This document shows positions 48,030 to 60,120 of a stretch of 64,000 nucleotides of DNA, in pieces. Source of the stretch: Cryptomeria japonica (lineage: Eukaryota > Streptophyta > Pinopsida > Cupressales > Cupressaceae); assembly GCF_030272615.1 (NCBI RefSeq), contig NW_026729277.1:1-64000 (forward strand). The letters are read 5' to 3'. Each line of letters begins with the position of its first letter. Positions within the stretch are counted from its first letter, which is position 1. The position numbers were made by a program, and so were the translations under genes. The notes under the pieces are model-generated. The model saw only the letters and a program-made list of their open reading frames with translations, was not told the origin of the DNA and did not search any database.

Positions 48030-48540
48030 TCTTGATGATTTGTAATGTAAATCTCCCTTTTTGACCTTCTGTGTCCCTTGGTTTTCACACATAAAATCAA
48101 TTTCCCACAAGATAAAGGATGAGTGGATGATCTAACCATTAAAAACTCTTTTCATTGAAATGAATTTTCACTTTATAAGTTGATTTCCTATGTGGCAAAA
48201 TGCCTACACTCGTTTAGCTAATAAGGAAAAAAGAAATCTACTATTAATTTAAGAAAGAATATAAAATAGTAATGGAGGAGGATTTATCTTATTACATTCA
48301 TTTTCCTTATTATATTTTGAGAATATATTGTTGTATAAAACAATTTCTATCATTGTCTATGATAAATAATTAATTGCATAAATTAATATCCATAACCCAT
48401 TACTAGGACTATCATTTGCTTGCTTAATATGACAAAAACAATTATCATATAATTCTTAAAAAGTTTATAAAATTTTAATACTCAGAAACAATCTAAGAAT
48501 CATACTGTTGTTCAGTGTTTGTTACAAATGCTATCACTTA
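48030..48540. repeat. Duplicated host block, module a, copy 2
   Basis: Uninterrupted counterpart of 28700-29016 plus 36309-36540. It shows the LINE-free site (TATTTTGAGAATATATTGTTG near 48312). Confidence 0.7.
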
Positions 48541-48599
48541 TGATATAAATGTACACTAGTATACCTATATTTTAGAGAATCTATGTAAAATTCATCGAG

Positions 48600-49040
48600 A
48601 GATATCAAATTCCAAATATTTAACATTCATAAGTATGAATAAATCATTGTATTCAATGCGACAAATAGGAGCTACGCAAGAAAATACTTGCAACAATCAA
48701 AAGATTCACTATAAATATGTTATTAGAGGCATTATGCAAGAAGATGAAAATAACTCAACACATGTTTCATAAATCATCATATTGATAGAAGAATATGTAT
48801 TTACATATAGCATTTTTGAATGAAACCTCACATAATATCCCACAATTCATAAATATGAATAAATCACCATGCATTCTCTTTGACAAATGAGAGCTATGCA
48901 AGATAATACTTGCAAGAATCAAAAGATTCACTATAAATATGTTATTAGAGGCATTATGCAAAGAGATGAAAATAGTTCAACACATGCATTATAAATCATT
49001 ATTTTGATAGAAGAAAATGTATTTGCATTAAAACTCTTGT
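48600..49040. repeat. Two direct repeats, period about 222 bp
   Basis: AATCAAAAGATTCACTATAA begins at 48695 and again at 48917. The flanking sequence (ATAAGTATGAATAAATCA / ATAAATATGAATAAATCA, and the GAAGATGAAAATA / GAGATGAAAATA side) is also repeated. Non-coding local tandem duplication. Confidence 0.75.
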
Positions 49041-49489
49041 AATATAAGATATCTTATGTGTGATCCTAGTTGATGTTCTAGCTTCCATTCAAATAAAATA
49101 AATTAAAATATTAAAAAATAATTTATAAAGAAGTAAATTATAAACTTATAATTCACATAGCTGATATGACAAAGAAAAACACACAAGCTTCAAAAAAATG
49201 GATAGCAGAAGAACCCCCAAGAGGGAAACTATAAAATGGACAGTTTTAAACCCATTCAAGAGCAAATTATTAGCTGAAATTGTAGATTTAGATTTAGTGA
49301 CTAACAGGTATTGATGCAAAGCGAATAGCAAAGGGAGCCCCACTCGAATCATTAAATTTCATCTCTGTGTGCATTAAATACCACTGCACCACATTACTCT
49401 GCCACGTCAAATTTTTCGTAATAAGCATTTTTTTTGTTTACGGACAATATTGATCCATCGATCCCATTGTAGATCGCCTCTCGACAAAA

Positions 49490-49949
49490 AACTCGAATGG
49501 TGTCACAATAAAGTAAAACAGGTGAAGGCGAGCGCAGTAGAGGCTTCCAATTCACAGTCCTCAGCAACTATATTTTACAACAAATAAATGAATAAGAAGA
49601 CTAATGGCTATACGTGGCGTGCATAACTGAAAAGCCAAGATTTTCCTGTCGGAAATTGTCCACAAAGTCGACTTGTTTTCCACGCGTGTACGACAAATTT
49701 ATTGCGTTAATCAGGCATCAAATGAGCTAGAATAATATTTCGGTTGTTCACAAAGTACAAATATTTATATTTGGCACTTTGAAGAGTTTCTCTAAGAAGA
49801 GGAAGTGAGGGAGAGGGAGAGGGATATTCAATGTTTAGCCGTGTGAACGCAAATGGTCCGGATCCGACTTGAACGCTAACTTATTATAAAGTCTTGCCTT
49901 TACCTTGTAGGCTACTATTCAGTTATTGGCGTATGTACAATAGTCTTGG
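49490..49949 (-). pseudogene. PRP promoter whose gene has been deleted
   Basis: Sequence up to about 49519 (GTGTCACAATAAAGTAAAAC) matches the 3' flank of PRP3 near 59485. The next base continues as AGGTGAAGGCGAGCGCAGTA, the promoter side (near 60637). The coding region, 3' UTR, post-stop intron and TATA box are missing as one deletion of about 1.15 kb relative to PRP3. Upstream promoter landmarks remain: ACGTGGC (49612-49618), GTCCACAAAGTCGACTTG and GATATTCAATGTTTAGCCG. No product possible. Confidence 0.78.
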
Positions 49950-52755
49950 CTTTCCTTCTTACTTAGAGCGTTATTCTTATGTACAATAGTCTTTCTTTAC
50001 AATCACGATGTTATTAGAGATTGCTGATTAGTACGGCCTATGGTTGGTTCAACGCTTTCTATAACAATTTCAAAGAGTTTCATGCATTTATGGTGAGTTT
50101 GCAAATTTCGTATAGTAGTGTGGTGGGAATGGATTTGTGGAACTTCCTTTTTATTTTATCCTTTTGTGGTCATAGCTCATTTTTCATTGATGTACTTTTC
50201 ATGTTTGTCTAACATTCAGAATTCCTTACTTTCACATGGATAACCAAAATTAAAATAGGGTTTGTGATGTTTACCTGCCCTATTATTTATTTTTCAGCTT
50301 TATTTATAATGGTGAATTCAATCGTTAATATTGATGGGTTGATTTTTAAATGTTTATTGTTGAGTGGTTTAATAGGGTTTGGGGAAAAGGTTGGGGATTC
50401 ATGTTACATTTTCAAGAATGATTCATAAAGGGTATTTTGTCATGTTTTTTAAACCCATGCCATCCAAGAATGAGTGCTGCAAAGTAATTTTGGAAATGCC
50501 AGTAACTTTATTTTTAGATCAATTAATTGGTCTACTAACATCTTAAATGAGGAATTTTTTTCTATTTCTATTATGATATGGCTTGTTATTAAAGATGTAC
50601 TAGCTCAATTGAGGGATTTCTTGCCCAAACTCCTTGCCCTAGTGGGTAAAGTTAGATCCAATTAGAGGAAACTCAAAATACCATGCCACATATGAATGCA
50701 AGGTTATTAATCATTTTTTCTCATGGCATTGATATGACAAAGCATATTGTTATTGACCTTGGAGGAAATATTCCAACATAGAGAAATAACCTTATGGGGG
50801 GCTCAAATTTATACTTTCTCTACAAAAAACAGGGTCACCAAAACAATAATTGCCCTAGTTTTAAACTAAGGCCTTTAAGAAACTCAATTTTTAGGACCCT
50901 AAGGACAATATGGAAAATCCTATGAAAGACTCTATCGTGGCTATGTCACAATATTTCCCTCATGTCAATGTTAATTCTAAAGAAAATGTAGGGAGCAAAA
51001 ACCCTGAATTTGATGTTGAAATTGATACAGCTATGGAAGATATTTTGAAATATACTCCAAAAGGTAATACTACCATCCCTAATCATTTGCCTAATACCAA
51101 TACTGGACAACCAAAGAATAGCTAGGCATTAGAATTGGACAAGATTAGAGGTAAGGTCAACGAAGCCAAGAACAAAAACCTTCAAGATTTTCTTGATCAA
51201 GTAGAATCAGAGGGAGTTGTAGTGTCTTTGCCTAAGAAGGCTTTCAAAGATAAAGAAGGTTCAAATCTTTCCATTGACAACCCTCCATACTCAAGTGAAG
51301 ATGAAATATAAGAGTGGTTGATAAGAATATATCCTCTATGGAGAAGAGAGAAGAGAAAAACAAGAGGAAACACCTTAGTAGTGGTGAAAGTGAACATAAG
51401 AGGAAAAGGAAGAGAAAATAAGATAACATACCCAAGTGTTTTGATAAATTTAGGAACAACGAGGAAGGGGAATCTAACCTAAATAAGGATGACCTTTATT
51501 TGCATTAGTCAAAACATTAGGGGTGATATTGATAAGATTTTAGTTTATTTTTAAATTTGACATTACCCCATCCAAAGGGAGTTCCTAGATATGTATGTTC
51601 CTCATTAACAATTTTGATATAGGGAGCTTAATTGTGGTCTATGGGTTGATATGAAATTGGTGTAAGTAAAATAATAATATTTATACCCGAGGTATGGATG
51701 GTTGGATGTATTGACATGTGTTGTGGATGCCATTTCTAATCTTGTGGGCTTTTTGGCTTATGATGGTAGCTCAAAGTCTTTATTATCACATCAAATTTGA
51801 CACTTGTGTGTTTTGGATCGGTTCATTGTCACCTTGGCTTCTTTCTTTTCTTCCATTTCTTGAATGCTAGAGGATGAAAGTAGCTCTTGCTTGAGATGGT
51901 GGTCACTTTGATTTTCTTCCAGGTATCTTGATGGAGCATGAGAGCATGATCAAGATTCATGTGGTTTCACATATGGTTATGAAGATGTATTTCATTGATT
52001 GACCCATATGCAATGTATACAATGTGGTATAATATTAGGATAATGTGGTGTACACCTTGCGTAATGATTAGAAGATTTTATTTATTATTAATTATATGTG
52101 TGGTATCTGGGAGTAAACACTATTGGCACCATTTTATTTGTTGTATGTAACATTAAGAAATATATTTATTGTGGATCTCACATTGGAGGATTGTATTTAA
52201 TTTAATATTAGGTAAATATTAATAACTTACAATAAAAAATTAGTACCCAATATTAAATGTGGGCTCAATGGTTTTGTGAACTCATGCTTTTGATTCATGT
52301 GATATTCTTTACTAGTTGGTTGTATTTACATGTGAGGTTGATTCTATATAAGCAAGCACATGTTTTGTTGTTAAGGTTGGCAGCGTGAGGTGAGTGAGCT
52401 GTCATTATTGAGTCATTATGAGGAGTGTATATGTCAAGCATTGGATGGGATGTGTGGATTCATACTTGGGCACATGGAGGATGAATTGAAGGGATTCATG
52501 CTTTTGAAGTATCCATTATAACCCTATAAGTTATTTGTATTGCTTCATTGATTAAAAATAAGATGCAGTATAGATGCTTTTGGAGGCTAGGTTTTTCCCT
52601 CATCAGAATTTTCCTATAGTATCTCTTGTGTTATCTTATGGCTTGCATATTCAAATGATATTGGAATATTAGTTATTATGTAACCTTGTATGCATTATTT
52701 TCTCTCATGGGCTATGTAGGAAATTGATTAAATGAAATGGTTATTGAAACATTAT
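49950..52755. repeat. Duplicated module d, copy 2
   Basis: The fuller copy of 40734-43375, keeping the approximately 190 bp (50710-50900) that copy 1 lost. It directly follows the gene-less PRP promoter, whereas copy 1 precedes PRP2. This gives the order of the tandem units. Confidence 0.8.
50474..51310 (+). pseudogene. Fossil gag/ORF1-like sequence in module d, copy 2
   Basis: The first part reads ISIMIWLVIKDVLAQLRDFLPKL. A half zinc knuckle KKQGHQNNNCPSFK follows (near 50830-50870), then after a frame change an acidic stretch at 50910-51310 (VNSKENVGSKNPEFDVEID, then AKNKNLQDFLDQVESEGVVV, then SLPKKAFKDKEGSNLSIDNP) with a single TAG at 51123-51125. The GHx4C element suggests a nucleic-acid-binding transposon protein (LINE ORF1 or gag). 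I cannot place the family. Confidence 0.45.
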
Positions 52756-52769
52756 TTCCTAACATCCTT

Positions 52770-53465
52770 TACTCAAAAAAAGGTGGATGAAAAATTATAT
52801 AGACAACTTGTTGGGAGTTGCTTATATCTACTATAACTAGACTAGAAATTTCATATGTAATTAGGATTATATCCAGATACATTGTGGATCCACACATTGA
52901 ACATTGGAAAGAAGATAAAAGAATATTAAAATACAGTAAAGGTACCTATTAGCTTGAAATTGAATGCAAATATGGAGGAAAGCCTACTGTAGTTGGGTGT
53001 ATAGATTCTGATTGTGCAAGTGATATAGGTGATAGAAAATCAACCTTAGGATACATCTTTCATCTTGGATCATAAGCAGTTTGTCAGAGTAGTAGAAGAA
53101 AATTAATAGTCTCGCCATCATATTCAAAGGTTGAATATATTGGTTCATCAAAGGCATCTCAAGAAGCATTATGTCTTAGTAGACTACTTGAAGAAACACA
53201 ACATCCACAAAATTTTCCAACTATTATATTTTGTGATCCTAAAACACTATCAAGCTAGCAAAATATCTTTTATATCATGCCTGGTCTAAGCATATACAAG
53301 TACATCATTACTTTGTTTTTAACTTGATTGAAAGTCAAGTGGTGGAGATACAATTTTTTGGAATGAAATATCAAATTGTTGACATACTTATGAAAGCGCT
53401 ACCTATGATAAAATTTCCCAAACTTAGATACTTGTTATATCTCAAGAAAGTTTCTATATATTTAT
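52770..53465 (+). pseudogene. Copia RNase H remnant
   Basis: Heavily decayed coding: VDEKLYRQLVGS near 52780, then TDSD-like, DRKSTLGY-like, EETQHPQNFPTIIFCD and HHYFV landmarks in changing frames, ending near an ALPMIKF motif (about 53398). This order matches the end of copia RT and RNase H. It differs from Copia-A, -B and -C, so it is a fourth copia lineage. Confidence 0.65.
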
Positions 53466-53737
53466 TATTTTAAATTATACTCTCCAAATAAATATTTTGT
53501 AGGGATGTTGAAATAATAATGTTTATTTTGGAAAGCTCTCGAGAACTTTCTAATTTAACTTCTAGAAAACAACTATCCAACATAGAGAAACTTCCATTAG
53601 TTTCTAGGTTTTTCTTTTTAGAAGTTGTTTTAGCCATTCTATTATCTTCTAGAAATCTAAGTGAGGCCAATAAATTCAATGGTATCTATGTCATCATTGA
53701 AGAAAGAAATAATAGCATGCAGTTTTGTAATATATAA
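53466..53737 (+). repeat. Possible partial 3' LTR of the copia remnant
   Basis: After the RNase H remnant, TTTGTAGGGA precedes TGTTGAAATAATAATG (about 53505), as a purine tract would precede an LTR. The LTR right end is not defined. Sequence passes into module a near 53738. Confidence 0.35.
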
Positions 53738-53812
53738 ATGGTGACACTTAAGAATCATACTGTTGTTCAGTTTTGTTACAAATGGTGTCACTTATGATAT
53801 AAATGTATAAAA
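53738..53812. repeat. Duplicated host block, module a, copy 3 (left of Copia-C)
   Basis: AAGAATCATACTGTTGTTCA and TTACAAATGGTGTCACTTAT match 48494-48540 and 36470-36520. The last five bases, TAAAA, are the Copia-C target duplication. The block continues at 59458. Confidence 0.7.
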
Positions 53813-54511
53813 TGTTGAGAAACATGTGTCTCAACCTTGCAGTCTTTTTCTAGAAAATTCCAGAATTTGTTTGAGGTAGTTTTCCACATGTTTATGCATT
53901 GGAAAATGGTTAGTGAATTGTTAAAAATGAGTCTTGTCCATAGTAGAATATAGGTGGGCCATTTTTAGAGCCTTAATGACTCATTTTGTGACTTTTAAGA
54001 GGGTCTAAGCTAGGGGACAAAATTATGGACGGGATTACTATTTTAACCTAGTTGTTTTTCCATTTTGGAAATGTAAATGTCAAAAATGGGCACCATGTGG
54101 CATGGTGGTTAAGCCCATGGTTTTGTAAAACCACAAGTGGTTTCTAGGTTGTAAAATCACTATAAAAGGAGAGCTTGGGGAGGAGTTTGATAATTGAGTT
54201 TTTGCATGACTGGATGCTAGAAGGAGTCTCTCTGAGTTCGAGTTGTGGTGATGTGCTCCTGTAAGAACTTGCATTGCAAGTGTATTGTAATCAGCTTGAT
54301 TTGATAATACATTTTGTGAGTTTTGGAGGGTGGGGTTTTTCTCCTAGAAGGGTTTCCCCACGGTAATCACTGTGTTATGTGTTCATTGCTATTTTGTTTA
54401 TGCTTTATTGTGCATTTCTTGATATCTTAGTAATATTTAAGTTGAAAGTTGCATAACTGTCCTCTCAAGATTAGCATAGGAAGCATTTCCGCACACCTTT
54501 TCTTCCTTACA
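53813..54511 (+). repeat. 5' LTR of Copia-C
   Basis: 699 bp, TGTTGAGAAACATGTG to CTTCCTTACA. A likely TATA box is CTATAAAAGGAG (about 54161-54172). It also contains TGGCATGGTGGTTAAGC, resembling a tRNA-type A box. Confidence 0.95.
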
Positions 54512-54513
54512 AG

Positions 54514-54525
54514 TGGTATCAGAGC
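54514..54525 (+). other. Primer binding site of Copia-C
   Basis: TGGTATCAGAGC, initiator-Met tRNA type, directly after the 5' LTR. Confidence 0.94.
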
Positions 54526-54633
54526 CTGGCCAGTTTTGGTTCTATTTGTTGAGTACGGGGTTTTTTGAGCTAATCAAGATTTGAGTGGAAGCTTGTGCAA
54601 AGTTTTTCATTTTTGTGTTGCAGGATTGAAAAG

Positions 54634-57600
54634 ATGACAAGCATTTTAGGGAGGATTGATGTAGAGAAGTTTTCTAGCACAAACTTTGAGATGTGGAAGC
54701 TGAAGATAGAAGATTTGTTGATTGATCAAGATCTACGGGATGCGATTGATGAGAATAAGCATAGGCCCACAGATCTGACTTTAGCCGCACAATATGATGT
54801 GACTAATAGAAAAGCTAAAGGTCTCATCAGATTGTGTCTTGCAGACTCCATTCTGATAAATGTCCATGAAGAATCTACTGTAAAGAAGCTTTGGAAGAAG
54901 CTAAGTGAGATCTACCCAGCGAAATCACTTGTGAACAAGATCTTCTTAAGGAAGAAATTGTATTCTTTGAGAATGGAAGAAGGTGGACGAATTTCTGAGC
55001 ATCTGGAAAGCTTTAATATGTTGGTAACTCAGTTGACCTTTGTTGGGGTGCTAATGGATGAAGAAGAAAGATGTCAAATCTTGCTATGTTCATTGCCAGA
55101 CTCATGGGACAACCTTGTGATGGCCATAGGGAGCACTGCAGTCATCTTGAAGATGGAGGATGTTGTTGGTTCTCTACTTTCTGAGGAGATGAGAAGGAAG
55201 GTTTCTCTAAATGCCAAAGAGGCTCTGAGTGTTCGAGGAAGACCAAAAGAAAGAGGCAAGAATGAAAAGCAGAATGGCCGTTCTAAGTCCAAGAATAAGG
55301 GGAGATCAAAATCTCCTGGTAAGTCCAAGGTAATTTGCTGGAATTGTGGAAAGCCCAGACATTTCCGAAAGGGCTATAAAGAAGAAAAGAAGAAAAAGAA
55401 GAAGAAGCAAGATTCTGATTCTGAGTCCGAGAAGGAAGATGGAGATGCTTTCATCGCAGCCTTGGCCACTCGTGCAAGTGACAATGCATGGTTAATAGAC
55501 TCAGGGGCATCTTTCCACAAGACTCCTAATAGAAACTAGTTTAGTAAGTATGAAAATTTTGATGGTGGTAAGGTGTATTTGGGTGATAACTCAATACTTG
55601 ATATTGTTGGTCATGGAAGTATTCGTGTGAAATTTTCTGATGGTAGAATTAGAAGATTTGATGGTGTCTTGCATATCTTGGGACTAGCAAGGAATTTGTT
55701 ATCTGTTAGCAAGCTAATAGATGCGAGTGTGCATGTACAGTTTTCTAAAGCAGGTGTGAAAATGGTAAGAGGTGCTATGGTGATAGCAAGAGGAAGCAGA
55801 TTGGGTACACTGTACTAGCTTGATGCATGCACAGTTGAGTACAATAGTACTTCTGATAAGATTGTGAAAAAGACTACTCAGTTGGAAAAGGAGAGGGTTT
55901 CTCTTTCAACAGATGGTCATGGTTTTTGGGTACCCAAGGGTGCTCTGTCTACCAAATCAAAGTTGCCTGCAGAGAAGACCATGTTATGGCACTAGAGACT
56001 TGGCCACATAGGTGAGAAGGGTCTACGGACCTTGAAAAATAAGAACCTTTTTGATGGGTTGAATGATTGCAATCTTGAATTTGATTTTTGTGAGCATTGC
56101 ATCTATGGTAAACAAAACCGCATTCAGTTTTACTCGAGTTCTCCTAAGTCTTCATGTATTTTGGATCTAATCCATTCGGATGTATTTGGTCTAGTTGATG
56201 TTCCTTCTATTGGTAGATCAATTTATTATGTTTCTTTCATTGATGATTTCAGTAGAAGAACATGGGTTTATTTTCTTAGGAGTAAAACTGAAGTTTTCAT
56301 TCGTTTCAAAGAATTTAAAGCAATGGTTGAGTTGCAGATTGGAAAGAAAATAAAATGTTTGAGAATTGATAATGGTGGTGAATTTTGCTCCGATGATTTT
56401 GAAACATTTTGTAAAGATTGTGGTATTAAAAGAGAGAAGACAACTCCGTAATCTCCACAACAGAATGGAGTTGCAGAAAGAATGAACAGAACCTTGATGG
56501 AGAAGGCTAGGAGTATGCTGAGTGGAGCTGGACTAGAACAAAAGTTCTGGGCTGAAGCTGTAGCCACTACCTGCTACCTGATAAACAGGTCTCCTACATC
56601 AGCTCTTGTTGATAAGACACCAATGGAAGTGTAGTTGGGCCACAAGCCTTCACTTAGACATCTGAGAGTGTTCGGTTGCGAAGCATATGCTCATGTGCCA
56701 AAGGAAAAGCGAACAAAATTGGACAACAAAGCTGTTAAATGTATTTTCATTGGATACAATTATGGTGTAAAAGGATACAAGCTTTGGAATCCTGTTGAAC
56801 AAAAGGTATTTTATTCAAGAAGTGTTATTTTTAGAGAAACTAAGCCTTCTTCTGTTATAGTGCAGCCAGAACAAATAGAACAAAAGAAAGATGTGATTCA
56901 ACTACCTGCTACACTGGAGAAAGTTGAATTGAGGCCCTTAGAAAGACAAGAAGTCAAGGAGAGCTCTATGAGTTCTGAATCATCAGAGGAAGAAGAGGTA
57001 CCTGAAGCTGAACCTGAACTAGATCTTGCTCGAAGGTCTACTAGACAAAGGAAACCACCTGAAAGGTATGGGTATTCTCCTGATGATTGGAGATGCATAT
57101 TTGCATTGAATGCTAACATTGATGAACCGAGATATGTAGAAGAGGCTCTTGGTATGAATGATTTAGAGTCCTAGAAAATAGCCATGGATGAAGAAATGGC
57201 AGCTCTTAAGAGGAATGAAACATGGGACCTTGTACCATTGCCTGAAGGACGAAAGCCTGTTGGTTGTAAATGGGTGTTCAAGAAGAAGATGGGTTCAGAT
57301 GGAAGCATTGAGAAGTATAAAGCATGTTTGGTTGCAAAAGGTTACTCTCAGGTTGAGGGAGTAGATTATGGAGAGATTTTTTCTCTAGTAGCCAAAATGA
57401 CATCCATTAGATTTTTACTTTCTATTGCAGCAGCCTATGATCTAGAGATCGAGCAAATGGATGTGAAAATAGCTTTCCTTCATGGAGATTTGGAGGAAGA
57501 AATTTACATGACACAGCCAGAGCACTATGTGATGAAAGGTAAAAGTCATTTGATCTGTAAGTTGAAGAAATCCTTGTATGGTTTAAAACAGAGTCCTAGG

Positions 57601-58698
57601 ATGTGGTACCAAAAGTTTGATACATATGTGTTGAGTTTGGGATTTGTGCGATCTAAATCTGATCACTATATATATTTTAAATCTGATGGTGATCGTTTCT
57701 TGGTCATTGCCCTATATGTCGATGACATGTTGTTTATTGGCAAAGGAAAAGGTTTGATTACAGAGTTAAAATCTCAGCTCTTGATAAAGTTTGAAATGAA
57801 AGATCTTGGTGCAGCTAGGCACATTCTGGGAATGGAGATTGTAAGAGATAGACAAAACAGAAAGCTTTGGCTAGGTCAAAGCAAGTATGTTGGTACTATT
57901 TTGAAAAGATTCAATATGCAGGATTCAAGACCATTGAGTGTTCCTATTACAATGGGAACAAAGCTTTCTAGTTCACAGTGCCCTACATCCCCATTGGAGA
58001 TGGAAGAGATGAGTCGAGTACCATATCAGAGTGTTGTTGGAAGTTTGATGTATGCTATGGTTTGTACAAGACCAGACATTGCCCAAGCAGTGGGAGTTCT
58101 TTCTCGTTATATGTCTAATCCAGGAAGAGCACATTGGGATGCAGTAAAAAGAGTTTTCAGATACTTGAGGGGTACTTCGGAGTACTCGATATGTTTTCAT
58201 GGAATAGGAAATGAGCATTCCTTAGATATTCGAGGCTATGTGGATTTAGACTGGGCTGGTGATGTTGATAGAAGAAGATCCACCAGTGCATATGTGTTTA
58301 CATTATTTGGTGGTGCAATCAGTTGGATGAGCAAGCGATAGGCTGTGGTCGCTTTGTCCACTACTGAGGCAGAATATATGGCAGCTACTCATGCCTGTAA
58401 GGAAGCCATCAAGCTAAAGAGATTGTGTTCAGATATATAGTTTAAATAGGGTGCAGTGACAATTTACAGTGACAGTCAGAGTGCAATCTGCCTAGCGAAG
58501 AACCCTACTTTTCATGCCAGGACTAAGCACATTGATGTACAAAATTATTTTGTGAGAGATATGATTGAGGATGGCAAGGTGAAGCTGGAAAAGGTAGAAA
58601 CTTTGGTGAATGTTGCTGATGCATTAACTAAGCCCGTGAGCAGAGAGAAATTCAGATGGTGTTCAGAGTCTATGGGCCTCTCGGCCCCTAGCAATTAA
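54634..58698 (+). pseudogene. Copia-C gag-pol polyprotein, nine nonsense codons
   Basis: A single frame of 1354 codons from ATG 54634 (MTSILGRIDVEKF) to TAA 58698. Order: gag; knuckle CWNCGKPRHFRKGY, whose last Cys is Tyr; protease LIDSGASFH; integrase with catalytic Asp 56179-56181, Asp 56368-56370 and Glu 56476-56478 (35 residues between the last two); GCEAYAHVPKEKR block; reverse transcriptase with YVDDM at 57715-57729; RNase H ending KTKHIDV-like (TKHIDVQNYF) and VADALTKPV. Stops start at 55537, 55816, 55993, 56449, 56632, 57172, 58339, 58438 and 58447. Eight are TAG and one TAA, each explicable from CAG, CAA or TGG. No indel is evident. Confidence 0.93.
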
Positions 58699-58740
58699 GT
58701 CCATGATATTTTGGATCCCCTGACTCTTGCAAGGTGTTCG

Positions 58741-58753
58741 ACAAGTGGGAGAA
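58741..58753 (+). other. Polypurine tract of Copia-C
   Basis: ACAAGTGGGAGAA immediately before the 3' LTR. Confidence 0.8.
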
Positions 58754-59452
58754 TGTTGAGAAACATGTGTCTCAACCTTGCAGTCTTTTTCTGGAAAATT
58801 CCAGAATTTGTTTGAGGTAGTTTTCCATATGTTTATGCATTGGAAAATGGTTAATGAATTGTTAAAAATGAGTCTTGTCCATAGTAGAATATAGGTGGGC
58901 CATTTTTAGAGCCTTAATGACTCATTTTGTGACTTTTAAGAGGGTCTAGGCTAGGGGACAAAATTATGGACGGGATTACTATTTTAACCTAGTTTTTTTT
59001 CCATTTTGGAAATGTAAATGTCAAAAATGGGCACCATGTGGCATGGTGGTTAAGCCCATGGTTTTGTAAAACCACAAGTGGTTTCCAAGTTGTAAAATCA
59101 CTATAAAAGAAGAGCTTGGGGAGGAGTTTGATAATTGAGTTTTTGCAAGACTGGATGCTAGAAAGAGTCTCTCTTAGTTCGAGTTGTGGTGATGCGCTCC
59201 TGTAAGAACTTGCATTGCAAGTGTACTGTAATTAGCTTGATTTGATAATACATTGTGCGAGTTTTGGAGGGTGGGGTTTTTCTCCCATAAGGGTTTCCCC
59301 ACAGTAATCACTGTGTTATGTGTTCATTGCTATTTTGTTTATGCTTTATTGTGCATTTCTTGATATCTTAGTAATATTTAAGTTGAAAGTTGCATAACCA
59401 TCCTCTCAAGATTAGCGTAGGAAGCGTTTCTGCACACCTTTGCTTCCTTACA
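58754..59452 (+). repeat. 3' LTR of Copia-C
   Basis: 699 bp, exactly the same length as the 5' LTR. The differences seen are substitutions, mostly transitions. Confidence 0.95.
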
Positions 59453-60025
59453 TAAAAATGGATAGTGTCAGAATACAGTAAAACGGCTATCAAATTTTAG
59501 TTTCCATTAGATGAAAAGTTGAAGTAGAATGAGGGCAAAACAAAACGTAAGTGACAGGCAATGTTACAATGTTACAAAACGTAAACGGATTTTTGTCTAA
59601 CAGGCATGGTTCTTTTTGAAATTACACGTCTGCCCAGACGAAACGATTACAATTATAAATTATTACATTGATTAAATCGACTTTTTCCGTTCTTGTAATT
59701 GTGATTTATATCTTTCACACAGGTAAGACAACCGTAAATAAACATATTTAAAATTGAACAGACAAATAATTATTTTCTTTAATAAACGAAAGTCCATTTA
59801 AAAAGTGCGAGACGTGCTATGATTATTGTAATATAAATTTATTTATAGCATAACAATACAATAATAGATACATAACCGATAACAAAATCCACGAGTAAAT
59901 AGTTCATGTATTCCGTCATCTTTCTCATCAGCAAAACCAACATGTAGTAATACTACTATTGTTTGTTACAATCTAAACCACGCCTCATTTACTTATAGTC
60001 TATATATTCTCCTCGGACTTGCTAT

Positions 60026-60113
60026 CTGCAACGAGAGAAAAAAGAAAACTTAGTGAATCAATCATTTAAGAGATGAAAATGTAAAATGAGTTGAAACGGA
60101 ATTGTGAACTTAC
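60026..60113 (-). other. Predicted 3' UTR intron of PRP3
   Basis: Donor GTAAGT at 60113-60108 and acceptor TTGCAG ending at 60026. 88 nt, in the same place as in PRP1 and PRP2. Confidence 0.6.
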
Positions 60114-60120
60114 AAAATGT

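Larger units (their letters stand above)
53813..59452 (+). mobile_element. Copia-C: full-length Ty1/copia retrotransposon
   Basis: 5640 bp with two 699-bp LTRs, TG...CA ends, and an exact 5-bp target duplication TAAAA (53808-53812 and 59453-59457). One polyprotein frame spans gag to RNase H without any frameshift but with nine nonsense codons. By eye the LTRs differ at about 25 positions (under 4 percent), the lowest divergence of the LTR pairs in the window, so it is probably the latest complete insertion. It separates PRP3's distal 3' flank from the preceding repeat. Confidence 0.96.
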
